Assembly (NCBI RefSeq): GCF_051014445.1
Contig: NC_135136.1
Span: 29,282,001 to 29,346,000 of the forward strand
Direction of reading: 5' to 3'
Length of the DNA: 64,000 nucleotides
DNA from: Colletes latitarsis
Taxonomy: Eukaryota > Arthropoda > Insecta > Hymenoptera > Colletidae
Shown here piece by piece: positions 24,093 to 35,544 of this stretch. The notes below the pieces were generated by a model, which did no database searches, was not told the DNA's origin, and saw nothing but the letters and a program-made list of their open reading frames with translations. The first letter of the stretch is position 1. Each line of letters begins with the position of its first letter. The translations under genes and the position numbers were made by a program.

Positions 24093-25110
24093 AAATTTGT
24101 ATTACATGCCGAGGATCTTACAATTTATCAATGTATCTATAAACAACAAAGTATTCAATTCAAAATTACCTTAACGAGCTTCAGGTATGGTGCTCGTTAA
24201 ATAAATTGTCCTTCGATGTAGATAAGTATCATATTGTTAGATTTAGTAATAAGGAACATAACCTAGTTTATAATTATACTCTAAATGTACTTTACTAACC
24301 ACACTTAATCACGTTAAAAACCTTGATATTACTTTGTTAGGGCGATGGATTGATTTCAAATAAACACTCCCCACGAACATTTAAGAGTACTGTATTTAGA
24401 AATAGAAATATACGTTAGTTTGTAATCACGTTACGACGTGACGCGCGTACATTGCACATGGCTTTCGAGCGCGTTAATAAACGCGCACGGGTAATGCAAG
24501 AAGAAACGCGCGATTGGTCCAGTAGAGCGGTCGCGTGACCAATAGGAACACGCCGCCAAGACCGCGAGTTTTAAACTCTGTTTAACATACTTTCTCTTGT
24601 AACTTATCTTACAAAGTACATTATACAAAAATTATTTCACGTAGTCTCAGCTCTCCGGGACTTGTTCATAAAGCTTCCAAATTCTTCAACAACACTAACG
24701 AGATCCATTCTGGAATATGGCAGTATCATTTTGGTTCCATAATATAAAATTTATATTAATAACATTGAAAGAGTGCAGCACAAGTTTCCTCGCTTAATGG
24801 TTGTTCCATATCTTTCAGCTCGCTTACAACTGGTAATACAAATCTTCAAATATTGCATAATAGGAGGAAAAATCACCGCTATTATTTTTGTAAATAAACT
24901 AATTAAAGGTCATATTTCATATTCAGCATTTGTTCAGCGTAATATCTAAGAAATCACATTCTACTTTACTCGATAAGCCTCCGCACAACATATGGATCTC
25001 TAAAATTGTATAAATAGAATTATTAATAGATTATTCAAGGTAACTCCGTACACACAAAAACAGATACAATCGAACAATCCTTAGGAAGTCTAAAACTACC
25101 CTTGCAGCAT
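24093..25110 (+). pseudogene. LINE reverse-transcriptase relic (palm and thumb)
   Basis: HAEDLTIYQCI is a mutated form of the YADD catalytic box of non-LTR reverse transcriptases. It is followed, after a frameshift, by NELQVWCSLNKLSFDVDK, the conserved W.....N.L..N..K segment behind the active site, and by HVKNLDIT. After an LTR-like insertion (24335-24659), RSILEYGSIIW-like, NNIERVQHKF and YCIIGGKITAIIFVNKLIKG segments belong to the C-terminal part. There are several frameshifts and stops, and the segment between GIT and RSILEYG is mostly missing. The clade looks Jockey/CR1-like but I cannot fix it. A dead copy; no host function implied. Confidence 0.78.
24335..24659 (+). mobile_element. Solo LTR candidate inside the LINE relic, 325 bp
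   Basis: GC-richer block cutting the reverse-transcriptase relic, starting TGTTAGGGCGATGG. ACTT stands on both sides (24331-24334 and 24660-24663). The right end reads CTCTCCGGG rather than the expected CA, so it has mutated or the boundary is off by a few bases. Inverted CCAAT words (GATTGGTCC, GACCAATAGG) lie inside. Composition and position support an LTR; strand is tentative. Confidence 0.55.
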
Positions 25111-25744
25111 ATTATATATTAATTATTTCGCAAAATTTTGTAAGCTACAATATTATCTCTGCATAAGTTTTATTGTATCGTTCCTTAGACATTGCTTCTT
25201 TTTATGCTGAAGGGTTCTTCCCGTTAATAAATGAATAACCTCTGAGAGCCCATTTGGAGGGCGCTTTGGCCACTGAGAGGACATGACAAAATTAATAAAT
25301 AATAGAAAATCGGTACGAATTAAAATGTGCTGAAAAGCAACAGGTACGTTTCCCAAGTGGATAATCTAACTCGAGGAAGGAATCGACCTTCATCGGCCCA
25401 CATGTACGGAACGTAGATTGGATACGTCCGCGGATCTACTTCCGCATTTCGAGTTGACTCATATTTCAGGCATTCCGTTGTCGGTACGTGTCTACTCGAT
25501 TAAATCCACGATCGACTCAATTATTGTTATTTATCTCAATAGGAATGTCCGTTAATGCCCGACCTTATTCCCGCTCGTAGCCGGTAGTTCGTGCATTTGC
25601 ATGCAATTTACTTAAATCAGCGGTCGGGCCGTGCCCGACAGCGCCACGTTCACCGGTCTCATAAACCACGACGGAACCATTCTGACTTCTTCGAAGGTGT
25701 AGGTTGGTGTATCGAATGTCTGGCTGCTGTCGCTGTCACTGTCG

Positions 25745-25775
<31 letters not shown>

Positions 25776-26100
25776 CACTACCGCCTGTAGCTGCGGCTAA
25801 GGTCTGCACGGTGACAGGATCGGTCAGATCTCGTACCGATACGGTGGTACTCTCGTTTCAAAGCAATTACGCATAAATTTTCATGCCATGGCTACGACCT
25901 TTCCACCGTGCTGGAGTTAACAACTATGAGTGATCTCGTGTACGCTCGCCTCTGCACCGTTCCCGGTGAAAGATAAAAATCCCGCGTACGAATACGTGGC
26001 AAATGCGGTGATAATTATTTCGTTCATTTTTCAAACCGCGAGACTTCGCCTTAATCTTTCTTCGACGACGGAATAACTCGCCGGGTGCGTTCGACCTACA
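25111..26100. other. CpG-rich island, no recognised gene
   Basis: 25111-25350 is AT rich; 25360-26190 is CpG rich and unique. It holds ATTTGCAT (POU octamer-like) at about 25596 and the short inverted pair GTCGGGC/GCCCGAC at 25625-25640. No exon could be defended. Confidence 0.5.
25721..25776. repeat. CTG trinucleotide microsatellite
   Basis: Imperfect then pure CTG repeats, about nine uninterrupted units at 25747-25775. On the minus strand one frame reads as a serine run followed by Ser-Asp pairs, but that frame opens only about 87 codons between stops and has no other support. Confidence 0.85.
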
Positions 26101-26945
26101 ACGTGTTCCGTTTCTGTCCGTTTCCCCGGAAATATCGGAACATGGTCGTTGTAAAAATTCAACGATTTTTACGAGGAGCAAAGACATTATACATGACTTC
26201 TTCTATGTTACGTAAGATCGTTTTAAGGTTTAGTCGATGGTCGAAAGTATTGCACTAAACGACAAAATATCCTTTACGTGTCTTTAACACTAGATTTACA
26301 GAAGCCGCCAATTTGACGGATGTCAGATTCCATATTAAAAATTGCAGAACGCGTAAATATTATTTTTTAATAACTTATGTTGAATTTGATTGATGCAATG
26401 GCATGAATATATATTCTAATTAAAAGAAAAATCGTATTTTAAGGTAATCGCCAACATGAAAAGTATCAATAAATATATGTGCGATCAGTGCCCGTAAATC
26501 TAGTGTTAAATGTGATAGGTTTTTTGTTTTTTATTTTAAAAATGCTACGTGGGATAGCAAGTAATATTGAAAGAAAATAAATTGTGAATTTAGCAGTAAT
26601 ATTATGTCCCGTTTCTGGTCGTTTCCCGGAAATGTTGAAATTATCAGCGTTGTAAGAAATTGTACATTATAAAACTTGAACGATTTTTACGAGGAGCAAA
26701 GATATTATATAGTGGATAATATACGTGACTTCTTCCATGTTATGTAAGATTGTTTTAAGATTGAGTCGATGGTCGAAAGTATTGCATTAAATGACAAAAT
26801 ATCCGTACGTATCATTAAATAGGATTCATTGTTTTTCATTTTGTTTTTTTATTTTACTTGTTTTTGTTAATTTTATTTTGTTGTGAAATAGCGAGTAAGA
26901 CTATTTGAAAGAAAATAAAATGTAAATTTAGCAGAAATAAAATAG
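26101..26945. repeat. Tandem duplication of about 340 bp, one unit carrying a MITE
   Basis: Unit 1 (about 26101-26605) and unit 2 (about 26606-26945) share CCCGTTTC-like starts, GATTTTTACGAGGAGCAAAG, AGTCGATGGTCGAAAGTATT and TGAAAGAAAATAAA. Unit 1 has a 218-bp MITE at the TTAA that is still empty in unit 2 (26815-26818). Confidence 0.82.
26288..26505. mobile_element. piggyBac-like MITE, 218 bp
   Basis: TTAA on both sides (26284-26287 and 26506-26509). Ends CACTAGATTTACAGAAGCC and, in reverse, CACTAGATTTACGGGCACTG. A one-ended relic of the same family is at 36937. No coding capacity. Confidence 0.88.
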
Positions 26946-28379
26946 AGAAATATTATCATGTAAATTATAAGATATAATATTTAGAAAAACCACGCAAACA
27001 GTAAATACAGTAGCACTGTGAGAAAAGACAAATCGAATATTGTTACTTTCTTTGCATGTCCATTAAATATTTAACAATGTTAATTACTTATTAGTTAGAT
27101 GTATCGTGAAATATTAATAATTTATACGTATGCTGGAAGAAGGTCGATGCAGATCAAAAACGTGTTCGACAAATATTGAATAATTAAAAACTGTTGTCCA
27201 GATCATAGGAAAGTTTTATATTTTTATTGAAATATTTATTTATGTTATAAATAATTTCAATCTGACTACCTAGCGGTAAATTCGTAACGATTATCGATAA
27301 CGTGTCGAGTAGAAATTCAACCAGTCGAACTTTTCGAAGACCGTCGAGAAATCTTGTCACGTCCGCGACTCTTGTACCGTGGATCGAGGCTACAAATTAT
27401 TCCTTAACCTGCACAACCCATTCAGGAATTTGCACGTCATAGATTGACCATCTTCGGCTAAATTAACGCCGGCTTCGAAGAATCGATGGTCCCCGCTATC
27501 GCGTGAAAGTGGCATAAGTTAGCTCGAGTAAGCCACGTTCCACTGACCCTGGAGTTTGATGAACACGTCTTTCAACGGTATTACCAAAAGAGGTCTATAC
27601 CCATGTCCATCGATTATCCCCGCTCATCTTTTTAGGAATTTCTTTATTTCGACGCGCAGCATGATGCCCAATGTTCATTCTGTGTCCTTTCGAATCGCAA
27701 AATACAAATACACAAAAATCTCTAATTATTCCTGGTAAGATTCTTTTTACCATAGAGTGTACAATAATGAATTTAAAGTGTAAATTAACAGAAGCGTGCA
27801 AAGTATTTTTTTTCGGATAACATACCTCAAAAAATTCCAGGACGATCTCATTTACCATGAAATAATAAAATGTTACATTGCTTGTTTTGGTTTTATTACG
27901 TACAAATTCTTTTGTAGTAGTTATTTTTGTCAAACGTGATTTCATAATGCCAACATTCATAGAGCATCGTACTAATTTGCATTAAATTTTGTGGTATAAA
28001 TGAAATTAACCGTTTCACGGCAATGAAAATGTTAAATGCTTCAGGTATAATTATTTATCATAATTGCGTGTTTTTGTATAGTATAAATTGCTTAAAACCA
28101 ATTCAACAAAACTCGGTCTGGAAGCACGTCGTTTCGAATCAAACTAGGTGATAAAACGTAACTCACTGAACAAGTTGAAAGCCTTAATTTCTGGAATGTT
28201 TTATAATGTGGAACAACGTTGGCACAAATGTATATGCAATGGGTATCGCTTTGAAGATGTAATGAAAAATAAATAGTTCATGCTTTATTTGACTTATCCT
28301 GAAACTTATCCTGAAACTTTTTGAACAAGATATACAGTTTACTATTTGAATCTATAATTTGCATAAAAATGGAACATGA
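26946..28379. other. AT-rich spacer, nothing recognised
   Basis: Mostly AT rich, with a slightly GC-richer patch at 27290-27620. A 121-codon minus frame (27595-27960) has no domain. ACTTATCCTGAA is repeated twice at 28291-28315. Confidence 0.5.
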
Positions 28380-28381
28380 TA

Positions 28382-29027
28382 CAGTAATGATTCTTAAAAT
28401 GAACACGTGATTCGTAAATTGAACATTTCGGCAAAAGACAAAAGCAACTTCGAAACTCAACCTTTTATTATACATTTGATTCAAGATTTCATCTTAGACG
28501 GTCATTTAATACTATAAATATAAAAAAATATATATACCAAGAACATACAGTACCAGATGGGAGGAGACTCACTGGTGAAAACTTTGTTTTTATGCAAGAC
28601 AATGAATCTAAACACATTGCAAAGATATGCAAGTATTGCTTAAAGCAATTACAAGACAATGCGGTGTTTAAAATCATTCAATGGCCATCACAATGGAAAT
28701 GGCCTATGAAGTAAAAAATAAGAATCCAAAATCGAAGAAACAGCTTTAGATTTATTTACAAGAAACGTAGAAAAAAATGCAGAATGATACATCGAAGAAA
28801 CTGTTTGAAGTAATGATTCTAAAATTGAACTCCAGAAGTAATTCGTAAATTGAACATTTCTATCCCTACCAATTACGAAGATCCCGCTTGGAGCCAATGA
28901 AGCGTGAAAGGCATTTAAAAAACGATACGATCTATATAAATATCTGCTGGTGTCAAACTTCGCCTCCACTGTTCGAAAGATGAACGTGCCAACCCCGGAG
29001 TGATGTTCATCTTAAGAATCATTACTG
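28382..29027 (+). mobile_element. Internally deleted Tc1-like element
   Basis: Flanked by TA (28380-28381, 29028-29029). Facing ends are CAGTAATGATTCTTAAAATG and CATCTTAAGAATCATTACTG. The second half of a Tc1 transposase lies inside (28538-28812). Part of the left end is repeated at 28806, and the right end with its upstream 40 bp recurs at 29235-29325, so related copies sit nearby. Confidence 0.78.
28538..28812 (+). pseudogene. Tc1-like transposase relic (C-terminal catalytic part)
   Basis: QEHTVPDGRRLTGENFVFMQDN reads like the Tc1 segment before and at the second catalytic aspartate (FVFMQDN.SKH; family form QQDNDPKHT). IIQWPSQ follows, matching the family's LEWPSQSPDLNPIE, but the SPDLNPIE stretch with the third acidic residue is damaged. 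After a frameshift, KNKNPKSKKQL and YLQET match the Tc1 tail. The N-terminal DNA-binding half and first catalytic residue are gone. In an active element this enzyme cuts and pastes the TIRs; this copy cannot. Confidence 0.8.
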
Positions 29028-29234
29028 TAATGCTAGAAAAGCAGACACATTTATGAATGCAATATTTAACAATTTCCATTAATTTATTACGAAATTTTTC
29101 AATCTACGACACATCAATTAACATTTTAATAGAATTCATAAATGTTCATTGTATGTAAATATATAGCAGTAAAATAAAATTATAAAATTTTTAATCGTAC
29201 CTCGCCAACTGTTCAAATACTTATGCACGATAAT

Positions 29235-29325
29235 ATAGAAATATTTACTGGTGTCAAATTTCGCCTCCACTGTTCGAAAGATGAACGTGCCTCGGATGTT
29301 CATTTTAAGAATCATTACTTACGTT
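29235..29325. repeat. Duplicate of the Tc1-like element right end
   Basis: ACTGGTGTCAAATTTCGCC, CTGTTCGAAAGATGAACGTG and TTTTAAGAATCATTACT repeat the sequence at 28948-29027, about 300 bp further on. Confidence 0.75.
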
Positions 29326-29329
29326 GTTT

Positions 29330-30908
29330 CATCAATTCCGAATTTTAAAGACAAAAAAAATTTTTTAAATGTAGAGATCGAGAAACAACCTAATCTCGAA
29401 GATACTTTCTCGACACCGAGTGTACAAATATTAGAAAGCATTATTGAAAACCAAAATGACGGTGAGATAAAAGGATGTACATTATCATTAGCGAAATGAG
29501 TCTTATTACGTTGGGAAAGTTGCACAAAAGAGAATATCGAAGAAAATAGTAATCGAAAAGAGAGACGAACGTTGTTACGAACATAGTTGTGGCGTTAATT
29601 TAATACCGAAGTAAGAAAATTTACGAATTTCTATTACGCTAGCGCGTCGTTTCATCGCGGCTCGTTTCGGTGTACGCGTCGAGAGTCGTCATTTGCAAAT
29701 AATCAAACACCTGCGGACACGCCAATGCTAGACGCCCGTAACTTCAATATCAAGTAATGACGGGAGGGGGAGACCGTCAAACACGTCGTTTCACATGGTA
29801 GGAAGACATTGTCCATGGGTTAATCCTGCGGTCGCGTCATTCTTGTGCAAGTCACTGATAGGTTACGGCTGATTGCAGTAATCTTCGCGTCGATGTTCCG
29901 TAAAAAAAAAGAAGAAAAAATGTTGGAAACCCTAGCGCGCGAGCGTGAGGCATTACTAAATAACGGTACGCCTAAGTACGGGCTTTAATGCACGGGAGAA
30001 AATATAATCGCGCCTAGCTTCGAGGCCGAAGCCGAGGGAACGTGTCTCATGTGTGGCCCAGAAATACGTTTCTTTTCCTCTTTTTCCTAGTGCCTGCTTG
30101 CCGCTGCTCCGAAAAGGAATTGTCCGTCGACCCACTGGTACGTGGATGTAAATTCAGGCGAACTCGAATTTTACGAGACAATAACGCCGAACCTTGAACG
30201 TTGTAAAGTTGATTGGAATATCAGTAGGCAGACACGAGTATACAGGCATCTAATTCGGTTACGCGTATTACATGATAGCGAGTAGTCGGTTACCGGCCAT
30301 CAAAGAGATAGTAAACATTGCGGTTCCGAGTCTTGTTTGGTCGAGTGTGACAAGCTAATGGTGTCCTTGCTCCATCGAGGCCCCGATTGAAAATACCACA
30401 GTAGTGTCTACCAAATCGGACCAAAGTGAGCGGACAGTATATACGGTTAGTTCCAGATGCAAGTGACACGCGGCGGCCGTTTGCCGAGCGAGAGGAGAAG
30501 GCGAATGTCGAAGGGGAAGTGTTGGCTTTCGAACCGAAGCACGTGAACGTTCTACTAGCATATCACGGAAAACTATAAAACCTGAAATGGTGGCCATCGA
30601 CGAAGAAACGATTGCCGTGAAATGGCCTCGTTGAAAGAATCGGTAAACGTGCCTCGGTCGTGAAACCGGTGTGACTCCCGAAGCGACGTAGTATCGTGGA
30701 TATCGCTTCAACGATCCGCCGACATTCTACGGAAGCTATCGAGCATCGTTTCACCGTACAACCCTCTCTGACGTTTGTCTCGTTTCAATACCAACCATAT
30801 ACGAACGAAACGGGACAACCAGAGACGAATAAACTTTTATCAAACCGAACAATTCTTACGGACAATAAAACGTTAAGATACATTAATTTCGTGTACGTTG
30901 CTCGGAAA
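29330..30908. other. CpG-rich island, no recognised gene
   Basis: 29560-30800 is CpG rich and unique. It has overlapping frames on both strands (longest 118 codons, 30355-30711 minus) without a domain. A TATATACGG at 30438 is not followed by anything convincing. Confidence 0.5.
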
Positions 30909-30910
30909 TA

Positions 30911-31447
30911 CGAGGGTCGTTCAATAAATCCTTAGAAGATCCAAGACTCGGTGCTCGTAGCATCAAAAATGGTTTGTTTTTAGTAAGCATCATGACTCAC
31001 TAGACAACTGTCAAAGTTCCAGTTATATCCACCACATGGTTTCATTTTTATCGTCGATCGAAGCGAGGAACTTTCTCTTGCATCAAGACAATGCACGGGT
31101 GCACACCTGTGCTGTTTCGATGGCCAAAATCATGAAATTAAAGTTCGAATTATTACAACATTCACTGTATTCACCGGATTTGGTCCCCAGTGACCTTTTT
31201 TATTTCCAAACTTTAAAAAATGGCTCAGCAGACAATGAATCACGTCGAATGAGGAGGTCACTGCCCAAACAGATGCCTATTCTGAGGACCTTCCGAAATC
31301 TTACTTTTTATATGACTTAAAAAAGTTGGAAAAATGCTTGGAAACGTGTATAGAGCTAAAAGGGGATTATGTTGAAAAGTAAAAAAAAATCTACCTAAAA
31401 TAATTTGTTTTTCTATCTTTTTCTAAGGACTTATTGAACGACCCTCG
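30911..31447 (+). mobile_element. Internally deleted mariner with intact TIRs
   Basis: TA flanks (30909-30910, 31448-31449). Facing ends CGAGGGTCGTTCAATAAATC and, in reverse, CGAGGGTCGTTCAATAAGTC match at 26 of 27 bases through TTAGAA. At 537 bp it is less than half a normal mariner (about 1.3 kb): the N-terminal half of the transposase is missing and the C-terminal part is present. Confidence 0.9.
31030..31382 (+). pseudogene. mariner transposase relic (C-terminal catalytic part)
   Basis: FLLHQDNARVHTC contains the second catalytic aspartate of mariner (usual form HDNARPH). About 34 residues on, LYSPDLVPSDLFYFQTLK gives the third (DD34D spacing). After a frameshift near 31250 the frame continues with SYFLYDLKKLEKC and ends IELKGDYVEK, then TAA at 31380, the normal mariner C-terminus. 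The helix-turn-helix domain and first aspartate are deleted. Its TIRs are nearly perfect, so it may once have been mobilised in trans; that is inference. Confidence 0.88.
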
Positions 31448-31643
31448 TATTAGGACACTTGGCGGGAAAGAACTCCAAGAAAAGAAACCCTCCAATAATC
31501 TTCCCGCAGGTTATTTTAAAGGTTCCACTTTCACATTCCTAAGTTGAATTTCCTGGGAGATTCTTTTACGCTAGGAAGCGAACGAGAAAACGAAGATGAT
31601 TTTACTTTTAAAAAATGTTTCGATTTCAAACTGGCTTCCAAAA

Positions 31644-32380
31644 CCCTTTGCACTCCAATGGGGCCACTACCCCTTTCCGTACCTTTTCGTACACACTTCC
31701 GCAGTGTGTTTTAGAAGTAAAACTAAAACTAAAATGTTATATAACAACAAACCTATGACTGCTTTGTTAAGAAGTTATAACAAAAATATGAACTGTGAAA
31801 CTCGGTTGAGATTCAGGACATTAAAATAAGAAAAAGATTTATAATAAAATAAAATAGAAACGTGAGTTTCTTTGCAATTTACTGAACATAAACTTGAACA
31901 ATAGTTCAAAGTTTTATGGTAATAAAAAGTTATCATCGAAGAAAGAATACTTCAGCACTCTGATGAAGAAATGTTTAAGTTATCCATATAATTCTATGTT
32001 AAAAATATTTTTTCGTGCCTTAACCAGCAGTTGCTCTCTTCAAACAAAATTTTACTAAATTTGTTTGTTTAGTAAATAAAAAACCATCACATTTCATAAT
32101 TTGTCATAACTTCTTAACAAATCATTTATGAATTTTTTGTTATATAACACTTTAGTCTTCTTTTTACTTGTAGAATACACTGCTGAAGTGTATACGGAAA
32201 AATGCGGAACACCTTATATATCTACCATGACTCGATTGAAGTTTCATTTATGATAACAAAAGCTAAATTAACAAACTATATGAGTAAAATTGAAATTTTA
32301 AGCATTCTAGTGTTGTACCACAAAATTGCCTTAAAATTCTTAGCCATTCGAATTAAAAAAAATTTTTGAAGTGCAAAGGG
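31644..32380. mobile_element. piggyBac-like MITE split by another MITE
   Basis: Left end CCCTTTGCACTCC (31644-31656); right end AAGTGCAAAGGG followed by TTAA (32381-32384). The left TTAA has mutated to AAAA. Between them, apart from short flanks, lies the family C element (31678-32216), so this copy is a nested insertion. Confidence 0.72.
31678..32216. mobile_element. Family C MITE, about 540 bp
   Basis: Facing arms: left TTTCGTACACACTTCCGCAG then GTGTTTTAGAAGTAAAAC and ATGTTATATAAC; right GTTATATAAC, TGTAGAATACACTGCTG and AAGTGTATACGG, ending GCGGAACACC. The arms are about 140 bp. A cleaner left end is at 8053 (CAGGGTGTTCTGC). The TA flank is clear only on the right. No coding capacity. Confidence 0.8.
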
Positions 32381-32384
32381 TTAA

Positions 32385-34875
32385 CAAATTTTGTTCCTAT
32401 TTGAAACTACCATGAATTTAAACATTAAAGTCTCTTCTATATAATGACTTCTCTTCAATAGGAAAGTATATTTTAAAAACGAAATAATGATAAGAAACAA
32501 TTTACTTTATAATAGCTTCCATAGCCATATTTGAATTCCTTGTATTTGTTTGCTTTAAATGTAATTATTAATTTGTCACTCACAATTAAGATTATAAATG
32601 AATAAAATGATTCGTTGCGACTCTTTCAATTTGCAGCACATTCGAACGAAGAACCGTAAAAATAAAACTCATAATTCAGATATTGCAATGCATTTAATAT
32701 TATTAACGACATATACAATCTCTCAAATTAATTTATATAAAGAATTATAAAAAGGTTCAGATCGTATTAAAAATGTTTACATTCGTTTAAATAAATAAAA
32801 ATACGATGGCCAACAGCTGTCACATAAATTGCATTGAACAACAATGATTAGTCAGATGGCCAATGATAGGTTTGAGATTATGTTTACATTGAGATTTTGT
32901 TGCAGAACATTGTTCCATTCATTCGTGTTTATTTGAAGTACAAAGAGTGTTTAAGAGGATTCCCTCTATTCAGTGGAAGTTAAAGGAAGAAGAGAAACTT
33001 TTCCAAAAGAAAGTACAAAGGAATCACAGAGATATATAAAAGCTGAAAAATTTAAAGAAAAGAAAATAGCTGAGAACTGAAGAGACAAAAAGATTGCAAA
33101 AGGAGCAAGAAAAAGTGCAAAGAAGAAAATGTTATGTTTTCATAATATTTATAATATTTGTTATCTAGGTATAATGTTAAATAAGTACAAATGCCCACAT
33201 AAATAATAAAACACACTATCCTTCTGTATTCTTTTGAATAATTTTAATTCCTTCTTCGTTGCTAAATGAATTTAGTTTTTTCTTTCAAATTGTACATTGA
33301 ACAAGGCGTATATAATAATAAATAAATGTAAATCAGTGGACAACCACTACATTGATCTGACCAATAACTATGTTTCTTTACAATTTCTTCATTATTGTAT
33401 TGTTTTTATTTTACGTCACTAATTATTTGTATAAATTCTATTAATTTTTAATCTACTACATTTGTTTAGAACTATTTATGTTGATTTTGTTTTCAAATTT
33501 ACTAAATTAAAATTAATATTTCATGATTTATGTGACTCTCTTCCTTAAAGGGCCAATCACTATACTGTTTACCCCTATAATATGATAGTCATGGAATACA
33601 ATTATACGCATGTTGGAAGGATATTATGAATTTAAGACTAACAATCGTAACTAATGGTTGCATTGTTAAGGCTTCCGCAAGGACTTTTGTAAGCTGAGGT
33701 TTATAATACGAAACCAAAGAACACGCTATTTAGGAAAAAACGGCTACTAGCAATATTTATACCTCAATCAAGTCATCAAGGAAGTGATTAAAACCATTAA
33801 GACCAAGGAACACGTGCATATTTATTGTGTTCCTGCCTGTTTTCTGAATAACGATGTATAGTGAATAATAGAGAATGGTTTTAGGGATATACATTTACAA
33901 CTTACAACTTAAAACTATTTGTAAGCAAACTTCTGTATACAACAATTTTCACAAATGTGGTTCTTATAATTTTCGGAATTGGCTTACTGCAAAATATGCA
34001 ACAGTATAATATTTTTTATTCTTATTACGGTAATCAACACACACTGATTTGTCGTTATAATACAAAATAGATTATATTCCGCTAAAATCGTATTCCCATT
34101 CATTTTATTTTACTAATATGAATGTTTAAAAACTTTTTATACCCGCACGCTAATGTTTTTCATGTCCATTAATTGGAATTTTGTATATTATAACATTTAT
34201 ATAGTAGTTCTAATTCTTTTATAGAATAATGACGACTTTATAAGATAAACCAATTGTTATTTATTTATACAGAAAATATTGATGGAGTCGTGAAAGATCC
34301 CAAGGCTAAACAAAACATAATTCATAGATTTTTAAAACAGACTCTTATCGACAGATTTTTAAAACAAGCTAGACTTAAAGACTCTAGAAAGATATTCTCA
34401 GACTCTCAAAAGACAAATTAGAATTTTTTTTTAATTCTTTGTTACATTCTACAGAATGATCTTGGTCTTTTTGTCGTAGATCCATACGTTTACGTTACCA
34501 AAGAAGACTACAAAAAAATCAGTGGTCAAGACTTTCAAAATAAAATAATTCCAAAGTAATAATCATAATTATTATGTTAAATTAACAATTTCACAATGGT
34601 GAATTGATATTTCCAGAGTATAAACTATTTTAACGAAATTTGTTCGAAATTTTCTATAACATAAAACTACTTCAACGATAAAATATGTCTCAACGAGTCT
34701 AGTAACAGATCCAAAATGAAACATCATCTTCTCGTGGAAAATAATTTATAGTATAAAAGAACCAACGATTTAATGAATACCTACAAATAAAATTTCTTTT
34801 GTTAATATGGGCATTTTAAAATACGAAACATCAAGTTATTTACTACTCGATGCACGACTAAAGAAGATCGACAGT
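32385..34875. other. AT-rich desert
   Basis: About 2.5 kb of low-GC sequence with no frame worth reporting. A small direct repeat of ACAGATTTTTAAAAC-like words is at 34327-34375. I see no element boundaries. Confidence 0.55.
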
Positions 34876-34879
34876 TGTT

Positions 34880-35460
34880 GATTGCAAACCAGATAACAAC
34901 CAGAGTTTTGTTAAATGCAGCAGGTGTCCTAAGACTTTTCAGCAGCGGCGTACGTCACCTGTCCGATAAACGCGAACAGGTACGCAACAATGCATGTGCC
35001 TGCCTCTTTGTACCGCCAACACGAACATCGTTAACAAAAAAGAAAAAAACGTGTCTTTAGACGCGAATCGCAGGGACGATCCTCCCGGGCATTTTTGAAA
35101 AATGCACGGTACGTCCTCCGTCAGGTGCAGACGCGCCGTAGTATAAAAATAAGAATCACCCTTAGGCGTTCGTGTTTATATCAGGTGCACGGCGGATAAT
35201 CGGGTAAAGAGTGGTATAACACTGTCGAGGCTCGTGCAGCCAACTAACGAGCTAAACTCGCGGCGAGCGCTTAACCTTGATTCAGTCAACCAGGAAATAC
35301 GCTTACGCTTCCTGCGTTGTCATCGGTACCACCTACGAACCGCTGCGATTGGTCACACTGACTTGGTTTGCTTTACTCATTGTCCCAATAAATTTAATTT
35401 AATCGCAGCTTCGACCCTAATCCTACCGAAACATTGAGCATCAAGTTTTCACAACGATGG
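34880..35460 (+). other. CpG-rich segment with TATA and AATAAA, possible LTR
   Basis: GC-rich block in an AT desert with GTATAAAAATA at 35141-35151 and AATAAA at 35387-35392, about 245 bp apart, the layout of a promoter plus polyadenylation signal in an LTR. I could not find TG...CA ends with a target duplication. It could equally be an island with chance motifs. Confidence 0.3.
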
Positions 35461-35544
35461 GTTGTGTGAGTGAATTTATAGAAAGTGAGCCGGAAGTCTT
35501 TGCACGATCGAGCAAAGGGTGATGATACTTAAGGAAAGTGAGAA

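Noticed and set aside
31967..31975. CTGATGA as a second hammerhead core
   Set aside because: No stem II followed by GAAA at the right distance and no UH site that pairs.
34880..35460. A confirmed solo LTR
   Set aside because: TATA and AATAAA are suggestive but no TG...CA limits with a target duplication could be placed, so it is listed only as a possible LTR.
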